Of a DNA stretch of 64,000 nt, positions 47,249 through 55,002 are shown piece by piece. Under the pieces are notes generated by a model. It searched no databases. It saw only the letters and a list, made by a program, of their open reading frames with translations, and was not told where the DNA came from. Position numbers and translations under genes: made by a program. Each line of letters opens with the position of its first letter. Position 1 is the stretch's first letter. Source of the stretch: JALZAH01 sp051000755 (lineage in GTDB: Bacteria > Actinomycetota > Acidimicrobiia > Acidimicrobiales > Palsa-688); contig JBPCNZ010000076.1 of NCBI GenBank assembly GCA_051000755.1, forward strand, positions 1 to 64,000. The letters are read 5' to 3'.

Positions 47249-49039
47249 GTGTCCGCCCCCGACGCCTATGCCGCAACGGACGGCGAGCGCCAGTTCGGTG
47301 GGCGCTACCGCCTGGTCCGCTACATCGCCAAGGGCGGCATGGCCGAGGTGTGGGAGGGCTACGACGCCGTCCTCAGCCGGCCGGTGGCGGTCAAGATCCT
47401 CTTCGACCACCTGGCCAGCGACAAGATGGTCCTGGAGCGGTTCCGGCGCGAGGCCATCACCGCGGCCCGGCTGGGCCATCCGGGGGTCATCGCCACCTAC
47501 GACACCGGGGTCGATCACGGCACCGCCTGGATCGTCATGGAGCTGGTCCGGGGACGCACCCTCCGCCAGCTGATGACCGAGCGGGGCCCGTTGGATCCGG
47601 TTCTGGCCGTGAGGATCGCCGGGCAGATCACCGATGCGCTGGCCCACGCCCACAAGGCCGGGCTGGTGCACCGTGATGTCAAGCCGGGCAATGTCCTCCT
47701 CTGCGACGACGAGGGCCTGGTGCCCAGGGCGAAGGTCACCGATTTCGGGATCGCCAAGGCGACCGAGAGCCTCGGGCTGGACCTGACCAAGACGGGGATC
47801 GTGCTGGGCACCCCCAAGTATCTGAGCCCCGAGCAGGTGGAGGGGATGGAGCCCGACGCCCGGGCCGACCTCTACTCGCTCGGTGTGGTGCTGTTCGAGA
47901 TGCTGACCGGTGAGCCCCCCTTCTCCGGTCCCACCGACATGGCCACGGCGCTGTCGCACCTGCGCGACCCTCCCCCCCACGTCTCGAATCTCCGCCCGGA
48001 GGTCCCAGCCGAGCTCGACGAGATCGTCGATGGCCTGCTGGTCAAGGACCGTGACCAGCGGACCTCATCGGCCGTCGCCCTCCGCCAGCAGCTGGCCGCT
48101 GCCGCCCGCCACCTGGGCGCCGCCAACGGTCGCTCGTCGAACGGAGCCACGGCGCAGACGCCGGTCATCGCCGGCGGGGTGGGCCACGGAACCGACTGGG
48201 GGCCGCCCGCGACCGCCCTCCGCAACTCCACCCCGGGCCGTTCCGATCCCACCCACGACCGCCGTGACACGTTCGGCGCCCCCCGCACCCAGGTCTCTCC
48301 GACCGGCGCGGCCGGGACCCGAGGCGATCAGGCCACCCGGGTCGAGCCGGGCCCTTCGCGTGGGGTGGGCGCTTCGCGTGAGGTGGGCCAGGGGCGGGGG
48401 CCGACCCCTACCCGTCCCCCGATCGAGGCCCGCCGACCCGTTCCTCCCCGCCGCGGCCGCCGGGGCCCGGGTCTGCTGGTCGCGGCGCTGGTCGTGATCG
48501 GCGCCATCGTCATCGGAGTGCTGATCGCCCATGCCCGGGGCGGGGGCACCCCGTCGCCGTCGGGGGCACCGTCGGCGGCCGGCCCATCAATTGCCGTGAC
48601 CAACGCCACGGAGTTCCTCGTCAGCGGTAAACCCGATGATCTCAAGCAGCTCGGCAACCTCTACGACGGCAACCCCGCCACCCCGTGGTCCACCGCCATG
48701 TACTCCAACTCCACCTTTGGCAACCTGTACCCGGGCCTCGGCGTCGTTCTGCAGCTGAAGGGCGGGTCGCAGCGCCTGGCGCAGATGACGGTGACATCCC
48801 CGTCGCAGGGATGGAATGCCCAGGCCTATGTCGCCTCCCAGCTGCCACCGGCAGGCTCGGCGCTCACCGCCTGGGGCCCGGCCGCGGGTTCGGTGGCCAA
48901 CGCCCCGGGCACCGCCACCCTCTCCCTCAAGGGCCGCACCGGTAGCTACGTGATGCTGTGGCTGACCAACCTCGGTCCTGTGCAGGCGTCGCTCGGCAAC
49001 CAGGCCCAGGTCAAGATCGACGAGATCACCGTCAGCTGA
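47249..49039 (+). CDS. receptor-type Ser/Thr kinase with discoidin-like outer domain
   Basis: 596 residues. The kinase domain (20-275) has GKYR-like GGRYRLVRYIAKGG, Lys49, HRDVKPGN with Asp143 and DFG at 165-167, so it appears active. A variable Gly/Arg/Pro linker leads to one membrane helix (about 409-429). The outside domain (about 450-596) contains LYDGNPATPWSTAMY and LYPGLGVVLQLKGG, a pattern like galactose-binding or discoidin folds and like the C-terminus of mycobacterial MurJ (Rv3910). The gene sits where MurJ would be expected, between DUF6049 and trxB. Its signal is unknown; lipid II or glycans are guesses. Confidence 0.88.
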   Translation: MSAPDAYAATDGERQFGGRYRLVRYIAKGGMAEVWEGYDAVLSRPVAVKILFDHLASDKMVLERFRREAITAARLGHPGVIATYDTGVDHGTAWIVMELVRGRTLRQLMTERGPLDPVLAVRIAGQITDALAHAHKAGLVHRDVKPGNVLLCDDEGLVPRAKVTDFGIAKATESLGLDLTKTGIVLGTPKYLSPEQVEGMEPDARADLYSLGVVLFEMLTGEPPFSGPTDMATALSHLRDPPPHVSNLRPEVPAELDEIVDGLLVKDRDQRTSSAVALRQQLAAAARHLGAANGRSSNGATAQTPVIAGGVGHGTDWGPPATALRNSTPGRSDPTHDRRDTFGAPRTQVSPTGAAGTRGDQATRVEPGPSRGVGASREVGQGRGPTPTRPPIEARRPVPPRRGRRGPGLLVAALVVIGAIVIGVLIAHARGGGTPSPSGAPSAAGPSIAVTNATEFLVSGKPDDLKQLGNLYDGNPATPWSTAMYSNSTFGNLYPGLGVVLQLKGGSQRLAQMTVTSPSQGWNAQAYVASQLPPAGSALTAWGPAAGSVANAPGTATLSLKGRTGSYVMLWLTNLGPVQASLGNQAQVKIDEITVS

Positions 49040-49143
49040 GGGTCGAGGCCGCGGGATCGGCCTCCATCGGGGCCGGGGGCCCGGGGGTCAGGTCGGCGGG
49101 AGGGTCGGGGTCGCCGGAGGGCCGGGTCCGCCGGGGGCTCGCT

Positions 49144-49503
49144 CTAGATGCGGGCCGCCCCCGATGGGCGGCGACTTCGGCGGGCCACGATGGCCCCCCA
49201 GGCGAGGGGCCAGGCCACGGCGAGGGCGATGGCGATCCAACCGCTCGTCGGCACCGGGTCCAGGCCCCGGCCGGTCGAGATCCACAGGGCCCAACCGATG
49301 CTCGCCCCGGCGAGGACCCCGCTGGCCACCCACAGTCGGTCCGGGCGACGGCGCCCGGTCCACACCACCACCGTGGCGATGATGGCCGGGACGGCCACGG
49401 CCACCAGGTACGGGGTGAGCCCGGCGAAGGGATATTCCCCCACGATCAAGGCCAGAACGGCGGCCGCCACCGCCCCGAGAACGAGAGCCAGAACCGACCG
49501 CAT
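49144..49503 (-). CDS. small membrane protein
   Basis: 119 residues, four hydrophobic segments: VLALVLGAVAAAVLALIVG, LVAVAVPAIIATVVVW, LWVASGVLAGASIGWALWI and WIAIALAVAWPLAWGAIVA. I recognise no family. The Arg-rich C-terminus is probably cytoplasmic. It is divergent from the next gene. Confidence 0.6.
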   Translation of the reverse strand: MRSVLALVLGAVAAAVLALIVGEYPFAGLTPYLVAVAVPAIIATVVVWTGRRRPDRLWVASGVLAGASIGWALWISTGRGLDPVPTSGWIAIALAVAWPLAWGAIVARRSRRPSGAARI

Positions 49504-49577
49504 CAGCGCTCCATGGTAGTGGTATCACGCCCATCGGGACCGCCAGGAGCGGTCGTGCCGTTGACGCGCCTCGTGAG

Positions 49578-49583
49578 TAGGGT
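49578..49583 (+). promoter_or_regulatory. -10 box before the small membrane-protein gene
   Basis: TAGGGT, eight bases before the ATG at 49592; no ribosome site. Confidence 0.4.
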
Positions 49584-49591
49584 ATCCGGCC

Positions 49592-49921
49592 ATGGCAATT
49601 GACCAGCCCGGAGGCGACCCAGGGTCGGACTGGACCGTGGAGGTCGTCCACCGCATCGATACGGTGGTCGGCACGATCCGACAGAAGACCACGGTGCCGA
49701 TCACCAAGTTGGCCCGGGCCGTGGTGTTCGGTCTGGTGGCCGCGGTGGCCGGGATCCTGGCCGTGGCCCTCATCTGCATCATCGTGGTGCGGATCTGCGT
49801 GGCTTACCTGCCGTTTGATCCTGTGGCCCGAAGGGTGTGGGTCACCTACGCCGGTCTCGGTGCAATATTCCTGCTCGCCGGAGCGTTTGCATGGCGGAAG
49901 CGCAGGCCCGCAAAACCGTAG
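49592..49921 (+). CDS. two-helix membrane protein upstream of trxB
   Basis: 109 residues. An N-terminal amphipathic part (TVEVVHRIDTVVGTIRQKTTVPITKLARAV) is followed by two membrane helices (FGLVAAVAGILAVALICIIVVRICV and WVTYAGLGAIFLLAGAFAW) and a basic tail. I recognise no named family. It is 28 bp upstream of trxB on the same strand and may be co-transcribed with it. Confidence 0.65.
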   Translation: MAIDQPGGDPGSDWTVEVVHRIDTVVGTIRQKTTVPITKLARAVVFGLVAAVAGILAVALICIIVVRICVAYLPFDPVARRVWVTYAGLGAIFLLAGAFAWRKRRPAKP

Positions 49922-49949
49922 GGGTCTGCTTGATCGGGGAGTTGCCAGC

Positions 49950-50963
49950 GTGAGTGACCAGTTGTCGGGCGACGTGCACGATGTCGTCATCATCGGCTCC
50001 GGACCGGCGGGCTTGACGGCGGCCATCTATACGGCAAGAGCCAGCCTGGCTCCGCTGGTCCTCGAGGGAGAGCCGTCGTCGACCACCGACCAGCCCGGAG
50101 GCCAGCTGATGCTGACCACCGATGTCGAGAACTACCCGGGCTTCATCGACGGGATCATGGGGCCCGAGCTGATGGGCAACATGCGGGCCCAGGCGGAGCG
50201 CTTCGGCGCCCAATTCGTGACCACCAAGGCCACCCGGGTGGACTTCTCCTCCCAGCCCCTTCGGGTCTGGGCCAACGACCCTTCCGATGGCGGTGAGAGG
50301 GAGCTCCGGACCCGGACCGTCATCATCTCCACGGGGGCCCGGTCGCTGATGCTCGGTCTCGAGTCGGAGCGCAAGCTGCTCGGCCACGGCGTCTCCACCT
50401 GCGCCACCTGCGATGGCTTCTTCTTCCGCGGCCACAGGATTGCCGTGATCGGTGGCGGTGACTCCGCCCTCGAAGAGGCCAACTTTCTCACCAAGTTCGG
50501 CGACAGCGTGACCGTCGTCCACCGGCGCAAGGAGCTCCGAGCCTCGAAGATCATGCAGGAACGAGCCTTCAAGAACCCCAAGGTCGACTTCGTGTGGGAC
50601 AGCGAGGTCACCGATGTCCTCGGCGACACCAAGGTCGAGGGTGTCGCGCTCCGCGACATGAAGACCGGTGAGGAGTCGGTCCTCGATGTCACTGGGCTGT
50701 TCGTGGCCATCGGCCATGAACCCAACACGACGGTCTTCAAGGGTCACGTGGACATGGAGGAGACCGGTTATCTCAAGACGGTCCCCGGGACGTCGTTGAC
50801 CGACGTGGACGGGGTGTTCGCCTGCGGCGACGTGCAGGATCATGTGTACCGCCAGGCCGTCACCGCGGCCGGGTCGGGATGCATGGCCGCCCTCGACGCC
50901 GAGCGGTGGTTGGAGTCACATGGGATCGAAGAGGGTCCTCTGGTGGAGAACTGGGAAAACTGA
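49950..50963 (+). CDS. trxB: thioredoxin reductase
   Basis: A flavoprotein that reduces thioredoxin with NADPH. 337 residues from the GTG at 49950. The FAD site is VVIIGSGPAGLTAAIYTARA, the redox pair is CATC at 151-154, the NADPH site is IAVIGGGDSALEEANFL with HRRKELRASK, and the second FAD contact is GVFACGDVQDHVYRQAVTAAGSGCMAALDAE. It is followed by trxA 126 bp downstream, the usual pairing near the origin in actinobacteria. Confidence 0.97.
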   Translation: MSDQLSGDVHDVVIIGSGPAGLTAAIYTARASLAPLVLEGEPSSTTDQPGGQLMLTTDVENYPGFIDGIMGPELMGNMRAQAERFGAQFVTTKATRVDFSSQPLRVWANDPSDGGERELRTRTVIISTGARSLMLGLESERKLLGHGVSTCATCDGFFFRGHRIAVIGGGDSALEEANFLTKFGDSVTVVHRRKELRASKIMQERAFKNPKVDFVWDSEVTDVLGDTKVEGVALRDMKTGEESVLDVTGLFVAIGHEPNTTVFKGHVDMEETGYLKTVPGTSLTDVDGVFACGDVQDHVYRQAVTAAGSGCMAALDAERWLESHGIEEGPLVENWEN

Positions 50964-51089
50964 CCCGCCGGCCGCGTCATCGGGCCGTGCTACGGGACCG
51001 GCGGGGAAGCCGGAATGCGGTGACCACCCTTGGTTGTTGTTGCAAGAGGCACCGGGAGCAACCTGGCGCAACCTGAGAAGGCGAGGACC

Positions 51090-51413
51090 GTGGCAAACGA
51101 GCTGACGCTGACAGATGCAACCTTCGATGAGGAGATCAAATCCTCAGCGGAACCTGTCCTGGTGGATTTCTGGGCTGAGTGGTGTGGTCCCTGCAAGATG
51201 GTGGCCCCGGTCCTCGATGAGATCGCCAGCGACAACGAAGGCAAGCTTCGGGTAGGGAAGATCAACATCGATGAGAACCTCGAGCTCGCTCGCCGCTTCG
51301 ATGTCATGAGCATCCCCACCCTCATCCTGTTCAAGGACGGTGAGCCCCAGCTTCGTATCATCGGGGCCAAGGGCAAGGGCCAGCTGCTCCAGGAGCTCCA
51401 CCCCTACCTGTAG
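51090..51413 (+). CDS. trxA: thioredoxin
   Basis: 107 residues from the GTG at 51090. The active site is WCGPC with Cys32 and Cys35; DFWAEW before it and SIPTLILFKDG (cis-Pro loop) after it complete the fold. AGGCGAGG lies ahead of the start. It reduces protein disulfides using TrxB. In mycobacteria the amidase gene cwlM follows; here the next gene is parB on the opposite strand. Confidence 0.97.
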   Translation: MANELTLTDATFDEEIKSSAEPVLVDFWAEWCGPCKMVAPVLDEIASDNEGKLRVGKINIDENLELARRFDVMSIPTLILFKDGEPQLRIIGAKGKGQLLQELHPYL

Positions 51414-51446
51414 GAGTCTGGAGTACCGCTGGAGGTCGCCCACCGA

Positions 51447-51491
51447 CGGACGTCGGCATGTGCCGGGTCGTTGCCCGGAAACCGACGTCCG
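51447..51491. terminator. branched hairpin after trxA
   Basis: A 10-bp perfect outer stem, CGGACGTCGG (51447-51456) with CCGACGTCCG (51482-51491), encloses a second hairpin CCGGG/CCCGG. It lies 33 bp after the trxA stop, between trxA and parB which converge. There is no T-run. Confidence 0.6.
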
Positions 51492-51621
51492 AGGGCATTC
51501 CGAACGGGGGATCCCTTGAGGACCGGTTCACCGTGGGTGACGGAGCTGTGAACCTTGAGGCCCGACCTCCAGTTTGGTTATCTCATCGCTCTTCGACGGT
51601 TGTGAGAGCTTCCAGGATCGG

Positions 51622-51654
51622 TAATCCACACCTTTAGGCACAGGCTGTGGACGA
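51622..51654. promoter_or_regulatory. two DnaA-box-like sites in the trxA-parB gap
   Basis: TAATCCACA (51622-51630) and TGTGGACGA (51646-51654, reverse of TCGTCCACA) each differ by one base from a consensus box. They lie in the 314-bp gap 51414-51727, which otherwise holds only the trxA hairpin and is less GC-rich than its surroundings. Confidence 0.35.
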
Positions 51655-51727
51655 GGGGAAGGGGAACAGAGCCTCTAGGACCGATAGGGCTGACCTCCAC
51701 CCAGGATCAAGAGAAACGACCCTGAGA

Positions 51728-52633
51728 TTACGCACCGAAGGGTTTTCTGGTCTGGTCCAGCTTGGGTTCGGTCATGGCCCGGTAGATCCGTTCGAGATCC
51801 TCCAAGGTAGCAAAGTCGATCGTGACACGACCTTTCCTCGATCCGAGATCGACCTTGACCCGCGTATCGAGGTGGCTCGAGAGCAGATCCTCGAGCTCGA
51901 GGACGCCAGGAGGGCGAAGCTTGCCCGTGGCCCGGGGCCGGCCCCGCTCGGGGCGGTGATGGCTCTCGGTTCGGGCCCGCACCGCCTCCTCGACGGCGCG
52001 CACCGAAAGCTGTTCGGTGACGGCCCGGCGGGCCAACGCCTCTTGGAAATTGCGATCCGGGGTCCCCAACAGGGCGCGAGCGTGGCCGGCGGAGAGCTGC
52101 CCCTCCGCTACCAGCTTCTGAGCCGCCGGCGGCAGTTGGAACAGGCGGAGGGTGTTGCTGATGGTCGCCCGGCTGCGCCCCACCCGGGTGGCCAGGGCGT
52201 CGTGGGTGAGCCCGAACTCGTCGATGAGCGAGTGGTAGGCGGCGGCCTCCTCCAGGGGGTTGAGATCCTGGCGGTGCAGGTTCTCCACCAGGGCCTGCTC
52301 CATGCTGGCCATCTCCGACGCTGACCGGACGATCGCCGGGATCGTCGGTAGACCCGCCCGCTTGGCCGCCCGCCACCGGCGCTCACCAGCGATGAGCTCA
52401 TAGGCGCTGGTCCCTTCGGCGGCACGCACCAGGATGGGCTGGAGGACACCGAGCTCCCGGATCGACGCCGTCAGGGTGACGAGGGACTCCTCGTCGAAGT
52501 GATTGCGGGGCTGATGACTGTTCGGCCGGATATCCGTGACGGGGATGTCCACGAACGTGGCCGTCCTGTCCCCCACCATCTCGCTGGGGATCAGCGCTCC
52601 CAGGCCTCTACCCAACCCGCTGCGACGTGCCAC
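51728..52633 (-). CDS. parB: chromosome-partitioning protein ParB
   Basis: 301 residues. The start is the GTG at 52633, six bases after a perfect AAGGAGG; a GTG one codon upstream is too close to that site. ParB is a CTP-dependent clamp that loads at parS. Motifs are GERRWRA at 83-89, ENLHRQDLNPLEEA from 117, a helix-turn-helix (HDALATRVGRSRATISNTLRLF) and a C-terminal dimer domain. It overlaps the end of parA. Two parS sites are upstream of parA. Confidence 0.97.
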   Translation of the reverse strand: MARRSGLGRGLGALIPSEMVGDRTATFVDIPVTDIRPNSHQPRNHFDEESLVTLTASIRELGVLQPILVRAAEGTSAYELIAGERRWRAAKRAGLPTIPAIVRSASEMASMEQALVENLHRQDLNPLEEAAAYHSLIDEFGLTHDALATRVGRSRATISNTLRLFQLPPAAQKLVAEGQLSAGHARALLGTPDRNFQEALARRAVTEQLSVRAVEEAVRARTESHHRPERGRPRATGKLRPPGVLELEDLLSSHLDTRVKVDLGSRKGRVTIDFATLEDLERIYRAMTEPKLDQTRKPFGA

Positions 52634-53723
52634 CACTCACCTCCTTGGCCAGTTCCCTGTAGGCGATCGAACCTCGTGACGAGGAATCGAACACGATGAT
52701 CGGCTGCCCGAACGACGGAGCCTCGGAGAGGCGGACCGTCCGGGGGACGACGTTGCGGCACACCCGAGCGCCGAAATGCTCCCGTACTTCGTGGACGACC
52801 TGCTCGGCCAAGCGGGTGCGGGCGTCGTACATGGTGAGGATGATGGTGCTCAGCTCCAACGGGCCGTTGAGGTTGGCCTGGACCATCCCCACGTTGCGGA
52901 GCAGCTGACTGAGGCCCTCGAGGGCGTAGTACTCGCACTGGATGGGGACGGCCACCTCGCCGGCGGCGGCCAGGCCGTTGATGGTGAGCAGCCCCAGGGA
53001 CGGGGGGCAGTCGATGAGGATGAAGTCGTAGTCCTCCCGGATGCTGTCGAGTGCCCGCCGGAGGCGCAGCTCTCGGCTGAACACGGGGACCAGTTCGATC
53101 TCGGCACCGGCCAGGTCGATGGTGGCGGGCATCACGAACAGGTTGCGCAGCGTCGTCGGCTCGATGACATCCTCGGGGGGGACATCGTGGAGGATGACGT
53201 CGTAGATGGACGATTCCAGGCTCCGAGCGTTGATGCCCAGGCCGGTGGTGGCATTGCCCTGGGGATCCAGGTCCACCACCAGCACCCGGTAGTGCAGCTC
53301 GGCCAGGGCCGCGCCCAGATTGACGGCCGTGGTCGTCTTGCCGACGCCGCCCTTCTGGTTGGCGATGGCAATGATCCTCGGGAGGGGGTGACTGGTGCCC
53401 GGATGGGGCGCCCGGGGGGAGGTTCGGGACCCCGGCCCGGGGGCTGTTGGAGGATCCGTGGCAACCGCGGGGCCGCCCACGCCTAGCAGGGCGTCGGCGA
53501 TGCGTCCCTCGGGCGAGCGGGGATCGGTGAACAGGTCGGCCGCCCCGCCGTTGGCGGCGGCCCCCGCCGTCGGCTCCGTGCCCTGTAGTTCGTCCGACTC
53601 GCCCGCCTCGACGAGTTCGGGGGATTGGGTCGGCCCCGTGCCCGGGGATTCCGGCCGTTCCTCGATACGTAACTGTTGGAAGATGGAGGCAGCGCGGGCT
53701 CGCAGCTCCTCAGGGTCCGTCAC
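52608..53723 (-). CDS. parA: chromosome-partitioning ATPase ParA
   Basis: 371 residues from the GTG at 53723. The deviant Walker A is KGGVGKTTT from 124, followed by DLDPQGNATTGLGI and FILIDCPPSLG. ParA forms DNA-bound gradients that move ParB-parS complexes. About 115 residues of Glu/Pro/Gly-rich, probably disordered sequence precede the ATPase core, longer than in most relatives. The start is not certain: no good ribosome site is present, and the frame stays open far upstream through the parS region. Confidence 0.95.
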   Translation of the reverse strand: MTDPEELRARAASIFQQLRIEERPESPGTGPTQSPELVEAGESDELQGTEPTAGAAANGGAADLFTDPRSPEGRIADALLGVGGPAVATDPPTAPGPGSRTSPRAPHPGTSHPLPRIIAIANQKGGVGKTTTAVNLGAALAELHYRVLVVDLDPQGNATTGLGINARSLESSIYDVILHDVPPEDVIEPTTLRNLFVMPATIDLAGAEIELVPVFSRELRLRRALDSIREDYDFILIDCPPSLGLLTINGLAAAGEVAVPIQCEYYALEGLSQLLRNVGMVQANLNGPLELSTIILTMYDARTRLAEQVVHEVREHFGARVCRNVVPRTVRLSEAPSFGQPIIVFDSSSRGSIAYRELAKEVSGGTSQRVG

Positions 53724-53841
53724 CCTGCCCACCTTGGTCGAGAGTTGGCGGCAAAGCAAGTACCCTTGCCCAGAACTTGAGGGTTTGCGCGTGAGGCGGC
53801 CGGGTTTGTGCTTAAACGGGTCCCCGTTCTTGCCCTCCCCG

Positions 53842-53857
53842 TGTTTCACGTGGAACA
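53842..53857. other. parS: parS site, perfect
   Basis: TGTTTCACGTGGAACA is the exact bacterial parS palindrome bound by ParB. It is 118 bp upstream of the chosen parA start. Confidence 0.95.
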
Positions 53858-53943
53858 GGCGGAGCCGCGGGCAGGCCCTTCGGCGATCACGAGAGACGGA
53901 GCCGTCCGCGTGCCACAGGGGCGGTGTCGGTCGGGGTGTCGTC

Positions 53944-53991
53944 GGGCGGGCGTCGGGTGGGTGGGTGGGTCGGGTGTCGGGCGGGTGGGGG
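53944..53991 (+). other. run of ten GGG tracts, possible G-quadruplex
   Basis: Ten runs of three or more G, most one or two bases apart, lie within 48 bp, including GGGTGGGTGGGTGGGT. The sequence easily meets the pattern for several overlapping intramolecular G-quadruplexes on the plus strand. It lies between the two parS sites in the 607-bp gap 53724-54330, which has no gene. Confidence 0.65.
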
Positions 53992-54111
53992 CGCCACCGG
54001 TGTGGCCGTCCGGGGTCCCACAAGGCGACGCTCATCAACTGAGTGTCGCTGAGGGAAGGGATGTGTCCCCCCGCGACACTGGGTCGCGCAAGGGTCACCG
54101 TGTTCGGTCGG

Positions 54112-54182
54112 GCGTCACGGGTGCGCGCCGCGGGCGTCACGGGGGCGGCGCCGCGAGCGTCACTGGGACCGCGCCGCGTCAC
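54112..54182. repeat. four-copy GCGTCAC repeat
   Basis: GCGTCAC occurs at 54112, 54134, 54157 and 54176, spaced 22, 23 and 19 bp, mostly followed by GG and GCGCCGC-type sequence. This places the copies on about the same face every two turns of DNA. It lies between the G-rich run and the second parS. Confidence 0.45.
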
Positions 54183-54232
54183 GGTGTTGGTCGGCGTGGC
54201 GCGACGAGAGGGCATGGTGGACGTGCGCCAAG

Positions 54233-54248
54233 CGTTCCACGTGAAACA
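54233..54248. other. parS: parS site, one mismatch
   Basis: CGTTCCACGTGAAACA matches the parS consensus TGTTCCACGTGAAACA at 15 of 16 bases. It starts 391 bp from the first site, near the 3' end of rsmG. Confidence 0.9.
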
Positions 54249-54330
54249 TGGGGCCGGCGGTGCCGCCGTCCGGCGGGGGAGGCCCGGCGCCGTGGGCCGC
54301 CCCGCCCCGTCCGGCCCCCCGCCGGCCTTG

Positions 54331-54981
54331 TCAGAACAGGGGCTGCTTGGCGGGTACCCCCACCCGACGGGGATAGCGCTCGGGGCACGCTGTCTGCTGG
54401 CGGAACACTTGAAAGGCGACAGGATCGACGACGGCCCGGTGCCGGACCAGACCGACGGTGGCCAGGCCTTCATCCGGCCACCGATGGTCGTCGCCCCCAG
54501 GAGGGTCCGTCACGACCAGATGGCCACCCGGGCGCAGGAACGGGGCGGCGCACTCAGCGGTGACCGCCGGCGGTCCGAACCCCCGGGCCACGACCAGCGG
54601 GCAGCGATGGCGCAGTGGGCCCCGACCGGCCCGTTCGGCCCGGGCCCCGAGGACGCTGACCCGCTGCGCCCATCCCAGCCGGGCCACGGCATCGTGGAGG
54701 AAGGCGGCTCGCAGGTCCCGCCCGTCGAGGAGCAACCAGGTCGTTCCTGGCCAGGCAGCGGCCATGACCAGACCGGGGAGGCCGCCCCCGCTGCCCAGGT
54801 CGACGATGGTTCCCGCTGCAGGCGGATCGATCGCGTCGCACAGGGCCAAGCTTCGATCGATCTGGGGATCGATCGGGCCCGGGCCCAGATGGCCGTAGTG
54901 ACGCGCGTCCGCCAGGACCTCGCTGAGGGCCTGGCGGACGTCACCTTCGATCTGGGCGGTCACGAGCACCGGGGAGGACAC
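54331..54981 (-). CDS. rsmG: 16S rRNA m7G527 methyltransferase
   Basis: 216 residues from a GTG. TIVDLGSGGGLPGLVMAAAWPGTTWLLLDGRDLRAAFLHDAVARLGW is the SAM-binding motif of RsmG (GidB), and VVARGFGPPAVTAECAAPFLRPGGHLVV follows. It methylates G527 of 16S rRNA; loss gives low-level streptomycin resistance in other bacteria. The start is uncertain (in-frame GTGs at 54969 and 54963). It lies 21 bp downstream of jag, the usual order. Confidence 0.92.
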   Translation of the reverse strand: MSSPVLVTAQIEGDVRQALSEVLADARHYGHLGPGPIDPQIDRSLALCDAIDPPAAGTIVDLGSGGGLPGLVMAAAWPGTTWLLLDGRDLRAAFLHDAVARLGWAQRVSVLGARAERAGRGPLRHRCPLVVARGFGPPAVTAECAAPFLRPGGHLVVTDPPGGDDHRWPDEGLATVGLVRHRAVVDPVAFQVFRQQTACPERYPRRVGVPAKQPLF

Positions 54982-55002
54982 CCCGGAAGGTGAGCCGGTC
55001 GG

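Noticed and set aside
53724..54473. Extension of the parA frame upstream through the parS sites
   Set aside because: The translated sequence is Pro/Arg/Thr repeats with parS read as FHVKH; no ParA has this, and GTG at 53723 fits.
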